DNA from: Acheta domesticus
Lineage: Eukaryota; Arthropoda; Insecta; Orthoptera; Gryllidae
Assembly (NCBI GenBank): GCA_031308135.1
Contig: JAHLJT010008756.1
Coordinates: forward strand, 101,639,746 to 101,703,745
Length of the DNA stretch: 64,000 bases
Direction of reading: 5' to 3'
In this document: piece after piece, positions 1 to 12,167 of the stretch
Layout: every line of letters starts with the position of its first letter
Numbering within the stretch: the first letter of the stretch is position 1
Made by a program: the position numbers and the translations under genes
Notes under the pieces: model-generated
What the model saw: only the letters and a program-made list of their open reading frames with translations
Told to the model about the DNA's origin: nothing
The model's database searches: none

Positions 1-2
1 GG

Positions 3-755
3 AGGAAGAAACCATCGCACTCCATTCCCAAGCATCGGGATGCCCTGGTAGTGAGAGCCAGCGAGAGCGGCACGTACGCGGACATTTTGCGACGCATGAA
101 ACAAGCCCCGGAGCTTGAAGAACTGGGACGCAACGTGGTAAAAATAAGAAAGAGAGGCACCGGAGACTTGCTTTTTGAGATGGGACCTGCGAGTGGCTCG
201 AAGGCAGCGCAGTTCCAGACTGCGGTGGCAGAGCAACTTAAGGGAATAGCGGAGGTAAAGACCCTGTCAACTGAGGTGCTCCTGGAGATAAAAGACATGG
301 ACGAAGTTACAACAGAAAAAGAAATTGTTGAGGCCTTCGAAAGGCATCTGGAGGCGGCAAAGGAAAGGAAAGTTGTAGTTAAATCCCTTCGTACCGCCTA
401 CGGTGGCACCCAAACAGCGGTGATTGCACTACCAGCAGATCTAGCCAGGAAAGCGGTGCAATTGGATAAAATTAAGATTGGTTGGGTTAGGTGTCGCATT
501 CGAGAGAAAATAGTTGCTACAAGGTGTTACAGGTGTTGGGCTTTTGGGCATCTGGCGCGTAACTGCAAAGGGCCTGATAGGTCCAAAAACTGTCATCGTT
601 GCGGAGAGGGAGGGCATATCGCTAGGACCTGCACTAAAACCCCTAACTGTTGTCTCTGCCAGGGAAAAGACGGAGAACCGCATGCAACTGGCAGCTACAA
701 GTGCCCCTATTACCAAGAGGCCATAAAGAAGGTGGAACGGGGGAAGAAAGAATGA
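3..755 (+). CDS. Retrotransposon gag-like protein (ORF1), N-terminus missing
   Basis: ORF1 product of the R1-clade element, an RNA-binding protein that packages the element RNA. The frame is open from base 3 (RKKPSHSIPKHRDAL...), so no internal start is chosen. After the conserved stretch ESGTYADILRRMK come a middle domain and three C-terminal zinc knuckles: CYRCWAFGHLARNC, CHRCGEGGHIARTC and a divergent CCLCQ...H...C. This array is typical of R1/TRAS ORF1 proteins. Its stop TGA (753-755) overlaps the ORF2 start codon at 752 as ATGA, so ORF2 is probably translated by termination-reinitiation. The codons are more GC-rich than the surrounding AT-rich DNA. Confidence 0.88.
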   Translation, partial: RKKPSHSIPKHRDALVVRASESGTYADILRRMKQAPELEELGRNVVKIRKRGTGDLLFEMGPASGSKAAQFQTAVAEQLKGIAEVKTLSTEVLLEIKDMDEVTTEKEIVEAFERHLEAAKERKVVVKSLRTAYGGTQTAVIALPADLARKAVQLDKIKIGWVRCRIREKIVATRCYRCWAFGHLARNCKGPDRSKNCHRCGEGGHIARTCTKTPNCCLCQGKDGEPHATGSYKCPYYQEAIKKVERGKKE

Positions 756-3124
756 GAATGAGAGTTATTCAGCTTAATCTAAATCATTGCGAGGCGGCAC
801 AAGATCTTCTCAGCCAGACAGTGCACGAGATGAAAATAGACGTGGCGATCCTGTGCGAGCAATATAGGAATATCAACAGTCCTCAATGGGTTTCGGACGC
901 GAGTGACCGAGCTGCGGTGTGGATTTGCGGTAATAAACCAGTCCAGGAGGTTAAGCAAGTCCCGGAGGATGGATTCACTTGGATCAAGGGGTGCGGCATA
1001 TATTTTTACAGTGTTTATTCTGCACCCAGTGAGTCCCTAGAAGAGTTCAAGGCATTACTCGATAGGCTATTGGATGATGCGAGAGGGCGAAGACCTCTAA
1101 TTATTGCTGGGGACTTCAATGCATGGGCCACGGAGTGGGGCAGCAGGGTAACGAACCAAAGAGGGACGGCTCTCCTGGACAGCCTAGTCAGTTTGGACGT
1201 CTATCTCTGCAACACGGGTAACAGCCCGACCTTTGCTATGAAGGGTCGCAGCTCCATAGTCGACCTGACATTCGCGTGTGGTAGCCTTGCTAGAAGGATT
1301 ACGGCGTGGGAGGTTAGTGATCACTATACACACAGCGACCACCAAGCTATTGTATATGAGGTCAGTGAGAAGAGTAGGGAGAGGGCTGCTAAAGACAAGA
1401 GAAGAGCAACGTGGAACTATAGGACGTTCGATCGAGATTCTTTCGCTGTCATGATGGAGGGCAACGTTACGATGGTCGGAAACTCGGAGGATATGGTGGG
1501 AACTCTAATGAATCGGGTCTTTGACGCCTGTGATGCGTCAATGACGAAAAGCTCCAGGAAAGAGCGCCGTCCTCCAGTGTATTGGTGGACTGACGAGATC
1601 GCGAAACTTCGCAGGGAATGCCACCGCATGCGCAGGTCGGCGCAACGAGGGAGGGGTCGTCCAAACTACGAGATCCTCAAAAAAGAACATAATGCTGCCA
1701 GAAGAGCTTTCGCAAAAGCTATCAAGATCAGCAAGAACCGTTGCTGGAGAGAGTTAAGTGACGAGGTGGATGCTGACCCTTGGGGACGGCCGTATAAGGT
1801 GGTAACGGCCAGACTCAAAGTTCTGTCCAGGCCACCCCCGACTTGTCCGGCCTTCTTGGAGAAGATAGTTACCACCTTGTTTCCTCACCAGATGGATACG
1901 TTGCAGCCTATGAACCCGCTTGAAGATCCACAAGAGGTTCCGGCAGTTTCATTAGAAGAACTGACATGGGCTTGTGGCAAGGTTCAAGAGTGCAAAGCCC
2001 CCGGGTTGGATGGGGTCCCGAATGTTGCTATTAAGACCGTTATTAGAACTCGGCCAGATCTGTTTTTAGAGGTATATAATGCGTGCGTGAGAGAGGGGAA
2101 TTTCCCCAGACGGTGGAAGAAACAGCAGCTAGTCCTCCTTCCGAAAAGCGACAAGTCACCTAGCGACCCGGCGGCATATAGGCCTATATGTCTACTGGAT
2201 ACAGCAGGGAAGATTTTAGAGCGGATCATCTGCAAGCGGATCGAAGCATACACGGAGGGACCACAAGGACTATCCGACCATCAGTACGGTTTTAGGAAGG
2301 CAAGATCTACAGTGGACGCAATTGGGGTTGTCGTCGACATCGCACGCAAGGCTATCGAGGGCAAACGTTGGAGAAGAGGCGCGAAGAAGTATTGCGCTAT
2401 AGTTACTCTTGACGTCAGGAACGCTTTTAATACGGCTAGGTGGGGTTCCATACTTGCTGCGTTAAAAGAACTGGGAGTTCCGATGTACTTAAGGAAAATA
2501 GTTAGAAGCTATTTCGAGGAGAGGATTTTGGTGTACGACACAGAGACTGGAGTTAAGACGTATGCTATCTCGGGTGGTGTCCCACAAGGCTCGGTACTGA
2601 GTCCATTGTTGTGGAATATTATGTATGACTATGTGCTGAAGCTCCAGCTGCCGGAAGGTGCAAGAGCTATCGGATTTGCTGATGATGTTGCGGTGGCTGT
2701 GGTAGGCAAATACAAGGAGGAGGTCACACAGGTTGCCAATGAGGCTGTGGCTGCGATCCGGAAGTGGTTAACGTCGGTGGGGCTCCGGATGGCTGAGCAC
2801 AAAACTGAAGCTGTTCTGGTGACAGGCCGAAAAGTTAAAGAAGATATTACTCTCAATGTAGGGGGTAGTAAAATAGCCTCCCAGCAGTCTCTAAGATATT
2901 TAGGAGTTCAGATTGATGCGAGACTGCATTTTGATGAGCACTTGCGGGTAGCCTGCGAAAAAGCGTCTCGCATGGCCTCCGCCTTGGCACGAATCATGCC
3001 TAATGTTGGCGGTCCAAGCCAAAGTAGCCGGAGACTATTTTCCGGGGCCGTAAACTCGATGCTGCTCTACGCAGCCCCCATTTGGGCGCATGCCTTAGGG
3101 TACAATCGTACGCCCGCGGGGTGA
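752..3124 (+). CDS. R1-clade ORF2: endonuclease and reverse transcriptase part
   Basis: Start chosen at ATG 752, which overlaps the gag stop. The protein begins MRMRVIQLNLNHCEAAQDLL, the usual R1 ORF2 opening. APE endonuclease motifs: IAGDFNAWATEWGS, SIVDLTFA and the C-terminal SDHYTHSDHQAI. Reverse transcriptase motifs in order: KAPGLDGVPN, AAYRPICLLDTAGKILE, HQYGFRKARSTVDA, VTLDVRNAFNTARW, GGVPQGSVLSPLLWN and the catalytic GFADDVAV, then LRYLGVQID. All catalytic signatures are present. The frame runs into a stop at 3122-3124 just after LLYAAPIWAHAL because of a one-base shift near 3097; the protein continues in the next frame. Confidence 0.93.
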   Translation: MRMRVIQLNLNHCEAAQDLLSQTVHEMKIDVAILCEQYRNINSPQWVSDASDRAAVWICGNKPVQEVKQVPEDGFTWIKGCGIYFYSVYSAPSESLEEFKALLDRLLDDARGRRPLIIAGDFNAWATEWGSRVTNQRGTALLDSLVSLDVYLCNTGNSPTFAMKGRSSIVDLTFACGSLARRITAWEVSDHYTHSDHQAIVYEVSEKSRERAAKDKRRATWNYRTFDRDSFAVMMEGNVTMVGNSEDMVGTLMNRVFDACDASMTKSSRKERRPPVYWWTDEIAKLRRECHRMRRSAQRGRGRPNYEILKKEHNAARRAFAKAIKISKNRCWRELSDEVDADPWGRPYKVVTARLKVLSRPPPTCPAFLEKIVTTLFPHQMDTLQPMNPLEDPQEVPAVSLEELTWACGKVQECKAPGLDGVPNVAIKTVIRTRPDLFLEVYNACVREGNFPRRWKKQQLVLLPKSDKSPSDPAAYRPICLLDTAGKILERIICKRIEAYTEGPQGLSDHQYGFRKARSTVDAIGVVVDIARKAIEGKRWRRGAKKYCAIVTLDVRNAFNTARWGSILAALKELGVPMYLRKIVRSYFEERILVYDTETGVKTYAISGGVPQGSVLSPLLWNIMYDYVLKLQLPEGARAIGFADDVAVAVVGKYKEEVTQVANEAVAAIRKWLTSVGLRMAEHKTEAVLVTGRKVKEDITLNVGGSKIASQQSLRYLGVQIDARLHFDEHLRVACEKASRMASALARIMPNVGGPSQSSRRLFSGAVNSMLLYAAPIWAHALGYNRTPAG

Positions 3125-3738
3125 AGTCCGTGTACAGAAGGTCCGCCCTAAGGGTGGCCCGGGCATTCCGAACGGTCTCGCACGATGCTGTGTGTGTGAT
3201 AGCCGACATGCCCCCAATAGACCTCCTGGCTCAAGAAAGGGCCAGGCTCTACAGGCGTAAACGTGAAGGAGTTAGTAATAAAAGCGTCATCATGAAGGAA
3301 GAGAGGGAGGTGACATTGGCCCAATGGCAAAGGAGATGGGTTACATCATCTACTGGTAGATGGACATTTCGCCTTATTCCGGACGTTGTAAAGTGGAATC
3401 AAAGGAAACACGGAGAAGTGGACCATTATTTGACCCAGTTGCTAACGGGGCACGGGTGCTATCGTGCGTACCAACTTCGCTTCCGGTTGGACGATGACGC
3501 CTCATGCCCAACCTGTGAACCACTGGTGGAAGATGTGGAGCATGTGTTTTTCCACTGCCCACGTTTTTCTAGGGATAGGGATGAACTTCGCCAACTCCTC
3601 CAGGTAATGACTCCTGATACCATCGTCTCTGAGATGCTGGTGTCCGAAGATAACTGGAGTGCGGTAGCCAACTATGCAGCCCTAGTTTTGAAGAGGCTAC
3701 GATTGGAGGAGCACCTACGAAGGAGTAGCCGAGAATAA
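3097..3738 (+). CDS. R1-clade ORF2: C-terminal part after frameshift
   Basis: Continuation of the retrotransposon ORF2 in another frame: RVQSYARGVKSVYRRSALRV, then FRTVSHDAVCVIADMPPID, both typical of the R1 region after the reverse transcriptase. The C-terminal zinc finger CPTCEPLVEDVEHVFFHC is intact and the ORF ends naturally at TAA 3736-3738. Reading across 3095-3098 suggests that one A is missing relative to an intact frame. This may be a real mutation or a base-calling error. Confidence 0.88.
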   Translation, partial: RVQSYARGVKSVYRRSALRVARAFRTVSHDAVCVIADMPPIDLLAQERARLYRRKREGVSNKSVIMKEEREVTLAQWQRRWVTSSTGRWTFRLIPDVVKWNQRKHGEVDHYLTQLLTGHGCYRAYQLRFRLDDDASCPTCEPLVEDVEHVFFHCPRFSRDRDELRQLLQVMTPDTIVSEMLVSEDNWSAVANYAALVLKRLRLEEHLRRSSRE

Positions 3739-3958
3739 CCGTCAGTATCTGTAAGTAACCCGTGACACAAGTAGACAGAGCTACAAGCCGATCAACCCTT
3801 CCCGCGATGCAATGCCTGACGGCGGTTCCGTGGGGAGGGGATCGCAGACATGGGAGGGGTTTTTAGTGGGTAGGCACAGACTAGCTGTGAATCCTACACG
3901 CTGCGGGGTGCGGGCCTCGCAGTGTCTTTCGAAGATTTTCCCCTGCCCTCGTAAAAAA

Positions 3959-5173
<1,215 letters not shown>

Positions 5174-5194
<21 letters not shown>

Positions 5195-5207
5195 CGAGAT
5201 GAGAGAA

Positions 5208-5240
<33 letters not shown>

Positions 5241-5249
5241 GAGAGAGGG
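5174..5249. repeat. (GA)n-rich tract
   Basis: GAGAGA runs interrupted by GACGAGATGAGAGAAG. It joins the (CA)n array to the start of duplicated segment A. The homologous edge of copy B has only a short CACACACACAGAGAG. Confidence 0.9.
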
Positions 5250-6552
5250 TGACCGAAGGGAACCGGACGTTTTTTAATTGAGCAGTACTCATGTGTTATT
5301 TTACGAAAAAGCCATTTTATTATACAAAACTCTTCAGAATTACATGCCGTTTGAAATGTATTTTATGAATGGAATATAATGTCAGACAAGTGGTATCCAC
5401 TTGCTTGAATGCACATTTCCAGCCTTTGTAGAAATGCTGTGTGTGTGCGGGTCCTACATCTCACGATCAATTGCTGCCACTTCCTGCGTGACTGCCTCCT
5501 TCAGATCAGGCAAGGTGCGGGGCTTGTGAGCATAAATGCATGACTTAAAATGTCCCCCAAGTTTAAATCACTGCGAGTGTCTTCATGCAGATCGCTGAGG
5601 GCTCCAAGTCAGCATTTTTAACATATGTGTCATAAGCAAACAGATGGTGTTCTACAGTCCACTGCTCCATAGCTACTAAAATGGCATTATGAAGCAAGAG
5701 GACTGATATCTGAATCCCCTCCCTACCACCGCTAGTGGCTTCATACTAACCATTTAAAAAACAACCGGTTCCCATCGGTCACCCTGTACCATGAGCATTA
5801 ACTGGTTCAAATGATCATGGACGACAAAAAGCCCTTGGGCTTTTTGTTGCAACTTGATCATCAGAACACTTCCAATACCCTTGGTGCATAAATAACTATT
5901 CATTTACTAAATTTCTTGCAATTTGTTTATTGACTTGTTGGTTTATTGTTCACTTTTTGTGAACTTAAAGAAGTCACCACTGTAATGACATATGTACATA
6001 CATTATAATATCAAGAGACTCTGCACCATAAGATTTATGTCTTTCAAAACAATGTACATATGCTGCAGACTAACTATGACAATTGATATAAATACTAATA
6101 ATAATTCTGATCTATTTTCAGAATATGTCAATTGTCACTTGTTTGAGGTACAGGAAAATAGTTTGTACTAAAAGAGGTGATGAAAAGAAAGTTACTTTAC
6201 TTGTCAAGTTTCTCAAAATAAATGATTAAATAAATAAGCAAATAAATCAATAAATAAGAACAATTCTTTGAAGGTGGAACACTTCTGCCATCCAGAGTTA
6301 AATAATAAGAAATACTCACATTGCTAAAATATTGCCTTAGATATAGCCTCATTACAAAACAAAGGGACACAGAAACATTATAATGTAAAAAACTGGATGG
6401 AGATGAACATCTTTCTGACAGAAATAAGAAAGCAAAATTACTGTAACAAAGTAACTTGAATGAATTCATGAGACCCCCAGAGAGGCAAATGGTGTCATAT
6501 TGAAAGTATTAAAAAGAAATAGCTTTCAAAGGTAGGAATGGAAGTGAAATCA

Positions 6553-6771
<219 letters not shown>

Positions 6772-7073
6772 TCAAATGGGGGTTCACTATGCTTTTCCCA
6801 GCTAAAAAAAAAAAAAAAAAAAAAAAAAACACCCTCATGAATTAAAAAAATAACAATAAAAATAAATAAAATAAAAGCAAGAAAACCTCATTCATGCAAG
6901 AGGCATGCTAAAAGTATGAAAACCTCCCAATGTTTTAATGATTTTTTAAAATCATTTCAAATAAAATAACAAAGCTCATAATTTTATGAATCAAAAAACG
7001 CATTCAAAACTAATTGAATCACAAAAACAATCACAGAATTACAAAAACAATACAAGTTCCACTTTTTTCTTTC

Positions 7074-8380
7074 CCGTAAACGTACGTATACACGGAGTGA
7101 TATACGTAGTATAGGAAAGTTATGTAATTCTGCGCGAAAAAATGGCCAATTTTCGGCGGAAAAAAATTAACTGCCGGTCCGTGAAAACGAAGAAGTGGAT
7201 AAAACCAGTCGCTAAATAAGAAAAAAATCCCCTAACACGTGGTGTAGCCAGAACCCTGTTTTCTAGGTCCTTGATACCGAAAAACCAATTGAAAGGAAAA
7301 CGTCCGTCTGTCTGTGAACACCGCTAGCGCTAAACCATACGTACGATTTCTTCCAAAATGGATATTCCCCGGTCGATCTGATTCTAGTTGAAGCTTTGAG
7401 ATTTTGAAACAGATTCTTCAAATTTGGGGGTACTTTATATGAAGCCCCCTGGAATTTTCAAAATTTTCTCAAAAACGGCTCCAAATTTTTTCTTTAAATT
7501 TCTTGTATGAATAGAGTAAATATACACTTGTTAACATGGCATAAGTCCTATTTTCATAGATAACTCTGAATTTTCGAAAATTGTGAAAGTTCGAATTTTT
7601 TCGACGTCTTCTCTCAACTACAAAATTGAAGATAAGAGATTTTTTCTTCAATTAAAATTTGTTCTGCATATTGGAATTCTTTCATAAAGGTCATGTAAAT
7701 GGTTTTCAAAATTTTAGTGGTCTTCGTGTAATATTGCATGCAATATGTGAAATTTTAAAAAATTACAAAAACAAGATTTTCTCAAAAATGGCTCCAAATG
7801 TTTTTCTTTAAACTTATGGTAGGGATAGTGGTAAATGTATCTATCAGGATGCACATAAAAGGCCATATTGCTCTATAGGTTGGTTTGTTCAAAAATTACA
7901 AAATGTAAATTTTTTCACATGTTCTCAAGTCGATACTATTGACATTACCAGCGAGATTTTTTCACATTATTTTATTTACGAGTACATGTGCTTTAAATAA
8001 TGTCAAATAAAGTTTCTCGAAAAACACAACCGTTTTCTGTGAAAAGTAGCTCAAAATTTCGAATTTTTCAGAAACGGCTCAAACGCAATTTTCTCATATA
8101 GGGCTGCAAATGTTTTTTTCAAACTTTTGTAACGGATAGTGCTAATTACACTCTTTAGTAAGAGTAAAGTTTATTTCTGAGTTATTTTTTTGTTTTCCCT
8201 CAAAAATTACATAATTGTAATTTTTTTGAAAGAGCTCTCACATCTTTAATATGCACATTATCAGCAATTTGTAAAGATTATTATATTTGTGAGTGTAAGT
8301 GCTTCAAATAACTTCAAATAAATATTTTGAAAACTCTACATTTTATGTGAAAATGAGCTTCAAATTTTGCATTTTTAGTG
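7074..8380 (+). repeat. AT-rich dispersed repeat family, plus-orientation copy 1
   Basis: Non-coding repeat seen at six or more places. Landmarks in order: GGCCAATTTTCGGCGG, ACACGTGGTGTAGCCAG, CCTTGATACCGAAAAACCAA, AACGTCCGTCTGTCTGTGAAC and GGATATTCCCCGGTCGATC. Then come several degenerate modules of about 200-300 bases, each containing CTCAAAAACGGCTCCAAAT followed by TTTCTTTAAA. No protein-coding signature. I do not recognise the family. Confidence 0.75.
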
Positions 8381-9314
8381 TGGGTTCATGCCCATTAACC
8401 TTCCATGTTCAGAGAGTTGGGAGAGCAACCCTCACCTTGAGACACAAACCACCCCAAGATCAAATTCTACGCTGACTGCTGAAGCCCCTGCTTCTGCTTC
8501 CTTCAAATATCCAGCTGCCACAACTAAATCGCGTGTTCCCAGGGATAGAGAATTTAAAACAGGCTTAGTAGATGCATTCATTTTATTAAGAACATCTCTG
8601 TCAATTACATTCAATTCACAGGAATTCCATGCTATGAAATTCCCCCCCTTCCAGGACATGAAAAACCGATCCCATTTCCATATTGAGAGGTTCCGTTTTA
8701 TGCTCTGTAAAATTGTCATTAACTTTATGGTCGGAGAAATTTTCCGGTTAAGGCAGGTTTCTGGCTTATACAGGTTTCCGATTATGACAGATCTTACTAT
8801 ATTTTGCCTTTTTTATAGAACATCTCAATATCAAAGTCACAAAATATCCTAAAAATAAATCAATAAATATAGTCCAAAAAGAAAACAAACTTCGAAACAA
8901 TCACAATGACTGCACTCTCTGTTCTAGTGTTAAACTGTTCCTAAGCAGAAATCAGTTAACTTGGGAAATATGAACAAATCTTTGCCTTTAACAAAATCAA
9001 GATATTTGAGAGGACTTTTATTAAATCTCACCTTTCAAAGCATGATAAGAATAATGAAAAAGATGGGTAAAGTTTTCTTCTCACCAAATCCACAAATACC
9101 TTCACCAACTTTCAAGACCAAAATTATTCATTTTTCTACCAAGAGATTATAAAATCAAACTATATAATCTCTCATTGACAACCTTGAATATATGATCTGA
9201 AGTAATAAAATCACTATCCAAACATAACACAGAAGACAAACTTCTAATTACTGCCAACAACAACAACAACAGAGGAAAAATAAAAAAAGGAAAAATGATT
9301 TCAAGTGTAGTTTA

Positions 9315-9959
9315 TAGGGGACATCAATAACATTATCTAATGCTAATGAGTGACAAAGGCAGCGTTATCACGCCCTGCATTAATATTAAAATTTATTTTT
9401 ACACAAAAACCTAAAAAATATTAACAAATTAAATTAAAAAATATAAACAAATACATTAAAAGTTACGATGTATGAATTGTTACCACAAATAGAAATATTT
9501 TCCATCACTGGTATGTTGACTGAATATGTTAGATTACAAGAAAATATTCAAAACTTCTATTAGTATTTTCTAAAATCCAATTACTGTAAATTGGCACAGT
9601 AGGCTTGGGGCCCAGATAGTCATCCACAACGGCATGTAAATGGTTTTGTCAGAAATTCTCCCACCTGTGTGTGCATCCTGGTTTCAAAAACTGTCCCCAA
9701 TTTAATTGTTTAGATGCAGTGTGCATGGCCAACTAATTCTGACTAATTTTAGCAAGTTTAATATGCAACAGAAGTAAAATGAACACAACTCATCACTGCA
9801 ATATAATTTAATTTTACTGATTGTTGAAGGGGGGGGGGGACTTGTCACCAGGATGCTTAGGTTATTACTAAGGTGGGTTCAAGCAATACATTACAGGAGG
9901 GGAGAGAGGGTATTCAAAATATTCCAAATTTGTGTTTCATAATTTATGGATAGGTCCTA
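9315..9959. mobile_element. MITE-like repeat (also at about 39075-39711)
   Basis: Starts near TAGGGGACATCAAT and ends TTTATGGATAGGTCCTA, imperfect inverted termini. Inside are GCAGCGTTA and TTACAGGAGGGG...GGGTATTCAAAATATTCC. The same plan is seen at 16102-16261, where it is only 160 bases long. The extra length here suggests a later insertion in the middle. No ORF. Confidence 0.45.
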
Positions 9960-10197
9960 GCTAGTCACTTTGTGAACAAAACATATAATGAAGAGAAAAT
10001 CTCTTTGGCATTTTTGCTTTAGAACATTGTCCTCTTTCAGTTCAATTAAATCCAAAAAGTTCAATAATATTATGGCAAATTACAAAAAACATTTAAACAT
10101 GAGCAAAAATTGCTCACAGCAGCTGTCAAGCAGATGCAGAGTCAGAATTTTTTGAGGAGATAGCTTAACAACATGCATTACACAGAACATTGAAGAC

Positions 10198-11197
10198 NNN
10201 NNNNNNNNNNNNNNNNNNNNNNNNNNNNNNNNNNNNNNNNNNNNNNNNNNNNNNNNNNNNNNNNNNNNNNNNNNNNNNNNNNNNNNNNNNNNNNNNNNNN
10301 NNNNNNNNNNNNNNNNNNNNNNNNNNNNNNNNNNNNNNNNNNNNNNNNNNNNNNNNNNNNNNNNNNNNNNNNNNNNNNNNNNNNNNNNNNNNNNNNNNNN
10401 NNNNNNNNNNNNNNNNNNNNNNNNNNNNNNNNNNNNNNNNNNNNNNNNNNNNNNNNNNNNNNNNNNNNNNNNNNNNNNNNNNNNNNNNNNNNNNNNNNNN
10501 NNNNNNNNNNNNNNNNNNNNNNNNNNNNNNNNNNNNNNNNNNNNNNNNNNNNNNNNNNNNNNNNNNNNNNNNNNNNNNNNNNNNNNNNNNNNNNNNNNNN
10601 NNNNNNNNNNNNNNNNNNNNNNNNNNNNNNNNNNNNNNNNNNNNNNNNNNNNNNNNNNNNNNNNNNNNNNNNNNNNNNNNNNNNNNNNNNNNNNNNNNNN
10701 NNNNNNNNNNNNNNNNNNNNNNNNNNNNNNNNNNNNNNNNNNNNNNNNNNNNNNNNNNNNNNNNNNNNNNNNNNNNNNNNNNNNNNNNNNNNNNNNNNNN
10801 NNNNNNNNNNNNNNNNNNNNNNNNNNNNNNNNNNNNNNNNNNNNNNNNNNNNNNNNNNNNNNNNNNNNNNNNNNNNNNNNNNNNNNNNNNNNNNNNNNNN
10901 NNNNNNNNNNNNNNNNNNNNNNNNNNNNNNNNNNNNNNNNNNNNNNNNNNNNNNNNNNNNNNNNNNNNNNNNNNNNNNNNNNNNNNNNNNNNNNNNNNNN
11001 NNNNNNNNNNNNNNNNNNNNNNNNNNNNNNNNNNNNNNNNNNNNNNNNNNNNNNNNNNNNNNNNNNNNNNNNNNNNNNNNNNNNNNNNNNNNNNNNNNNN
11101 NNNNNNNNNNNNNNNNNNNNNNNNNNNNNNNNNNNNNNNNNNNNNNNNNNNNNNNNNNNNNNNNNNNNNNNNNNNNNNNNNNNNNNNNNNNNNNNNN
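10198..11197. other. Assembly gap, exactly 1000 N
   Basis: A run of exactly 1000 N, a conventional size for a scaffold gap of unknown length. It separates the contig carrying copy A from the contig carrying both host genes. Reading frames called through it are meaningless. Confidence 1.
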
Positions 11198-11420
11198 TTT
11201 TTAAAAGTTCTCTCATACGTAAAATACATATATCCAGCAATTTGTAAACACTAATGAATTTGGGAGTGTAAGTTCTTCAGATGACTTCAAATGAAGTTCT
11301 TCGAAAACTCAAAAATTTTTGTGAAAAAGAGCTTTAAATTTCGCATTTACACTAATGCTTAAACACCATTTTCTTGAAAACGGCTCCAAATTTTTCAACG
11401 AAGATTGCCATTTAGGACAA
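11198..11420 (+). repeat. AT-rich dispersed repeat family, fragment at gap edge
   Basis: Matches the distal part of the repeat at about 8220-8370: the AAAGTTCTCTCATACG-like module, ATCCAGCAATTTGTAAA, GGGAGTGTAAGTTCTTCA, GATGACTTCAAATGAAGT, then AAAACGGCTCCAAATTTTTC. Its left side is lost in the gap. Confidence 0.65.
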
Positions 11421-12150
11421 GGTTTAACTGTTTTTTAATATTCTTAAAATAATATTTTGTTCTACAATTAGAAAACTGAAAAATTAATAAAATGTCAAAA
11501 AATGTAGTTTCGGCGGCGATAGATGGCAGCTGTCAAGAGTATTGGCAAGTAGAATAGCTAGCAAACGAAACAGAAAACTAATATGGAAAGTCTGTGCCAT
11601 TCTGTAGCACCACTAGTTCAATTTTCATTGTCGTGGTTTTATGATCATTCTTAAAGGGCGTCTTAATTGAACACTATTGCTTCTGCTTGGAATTCATAAA
11701 TTATTTATCGCCGTTTCTCCAACGTATTCTAAGTTAATTCTTAAATTTTTCATTTTCTTTTAAATGAAGTCTTACAGTCCATGGAGTGTGATGATGTGTT
11801 ACATACCCTGACCTCAATATCAGCTATTTTATTTTAAATGATTGTAAATTGTTCATTTGTTATTTCTTTTTCTACTACAAGATATTCATTATATTCAAAC
11901 ATTGCGCCGTTGAGAATTCGATTCTTCACAAGGATGAACGAATCAGTTCTAAAATGCCGCCTAGCCTGCGCTGTGAATCAGATGCACAGTGACCTATTAC
12001 ATCGAGGGTGCTACAAAAAAGGTGTCGTTTTACGAAACTTCATTGTTTCTTCGATTTTTGTAAGAGAACGAGATTAATTAATAAACATTGTCGTTTTTAT
12101 TTAAGTTTTATTACCTTATTTTAATCCATTTAGCAACTGTATATTTGAAG
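11421..12150. other. AT-rich DNA without recognisable gene
   Basis: Several short open stretches on both strands, none with a recognisable domain. It lies between the gap-edge repeat and the decayed hAT copy and may be part of the same hAT element. Confidence 0.5.
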
Positions 12151-12167
12151 CCAATTTAGGTTAGGGA

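Larger units (their letters stand above)
1..3958 (+). mobile_element. R1-clade (Waldo-like) non-LTR retrotransposon, 5' end outside window
   Basis: Two overlapping ORFs in the classical R1 arrangement: a gag with three zinc knuckles, then an APE-type endonuclease/reverse transcriptase protein. A 220-base 3' untranslated region (3739-3958) ends in a short A run that passes directly into a (CA)n array. The gag frame is already open at base 3, so the 5' part lies before the window. Only one frame disruption is visible (about 3097), so the copy looks recent. In the R1 clade, Waldo and Mino elements are known to insert into (AC)n-type repeats; placement in that group is inferred from the target and from motif style, not from a tree. 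Confidence 0.9.

Noticed and set aside
6197..6469. 90-codon minus ORF present identically at 35976-36248
   Set aside because: Lies in an RCAN intron. It is identical only because the whole segment is duplicated, and it is AT-rich without a domain.
8388..8852. 154-codon plus ORF in copy A
   Set aside because: Broken in copy B at 38160-38590 by small indels, no recognisable domain, and lies in what is RCAN intron 2 sequence.
10080..11254. Reading frames of about 350-390 codons through 10198-11197
   Set aside because: They consist of translated N. The run is an assembly gap.
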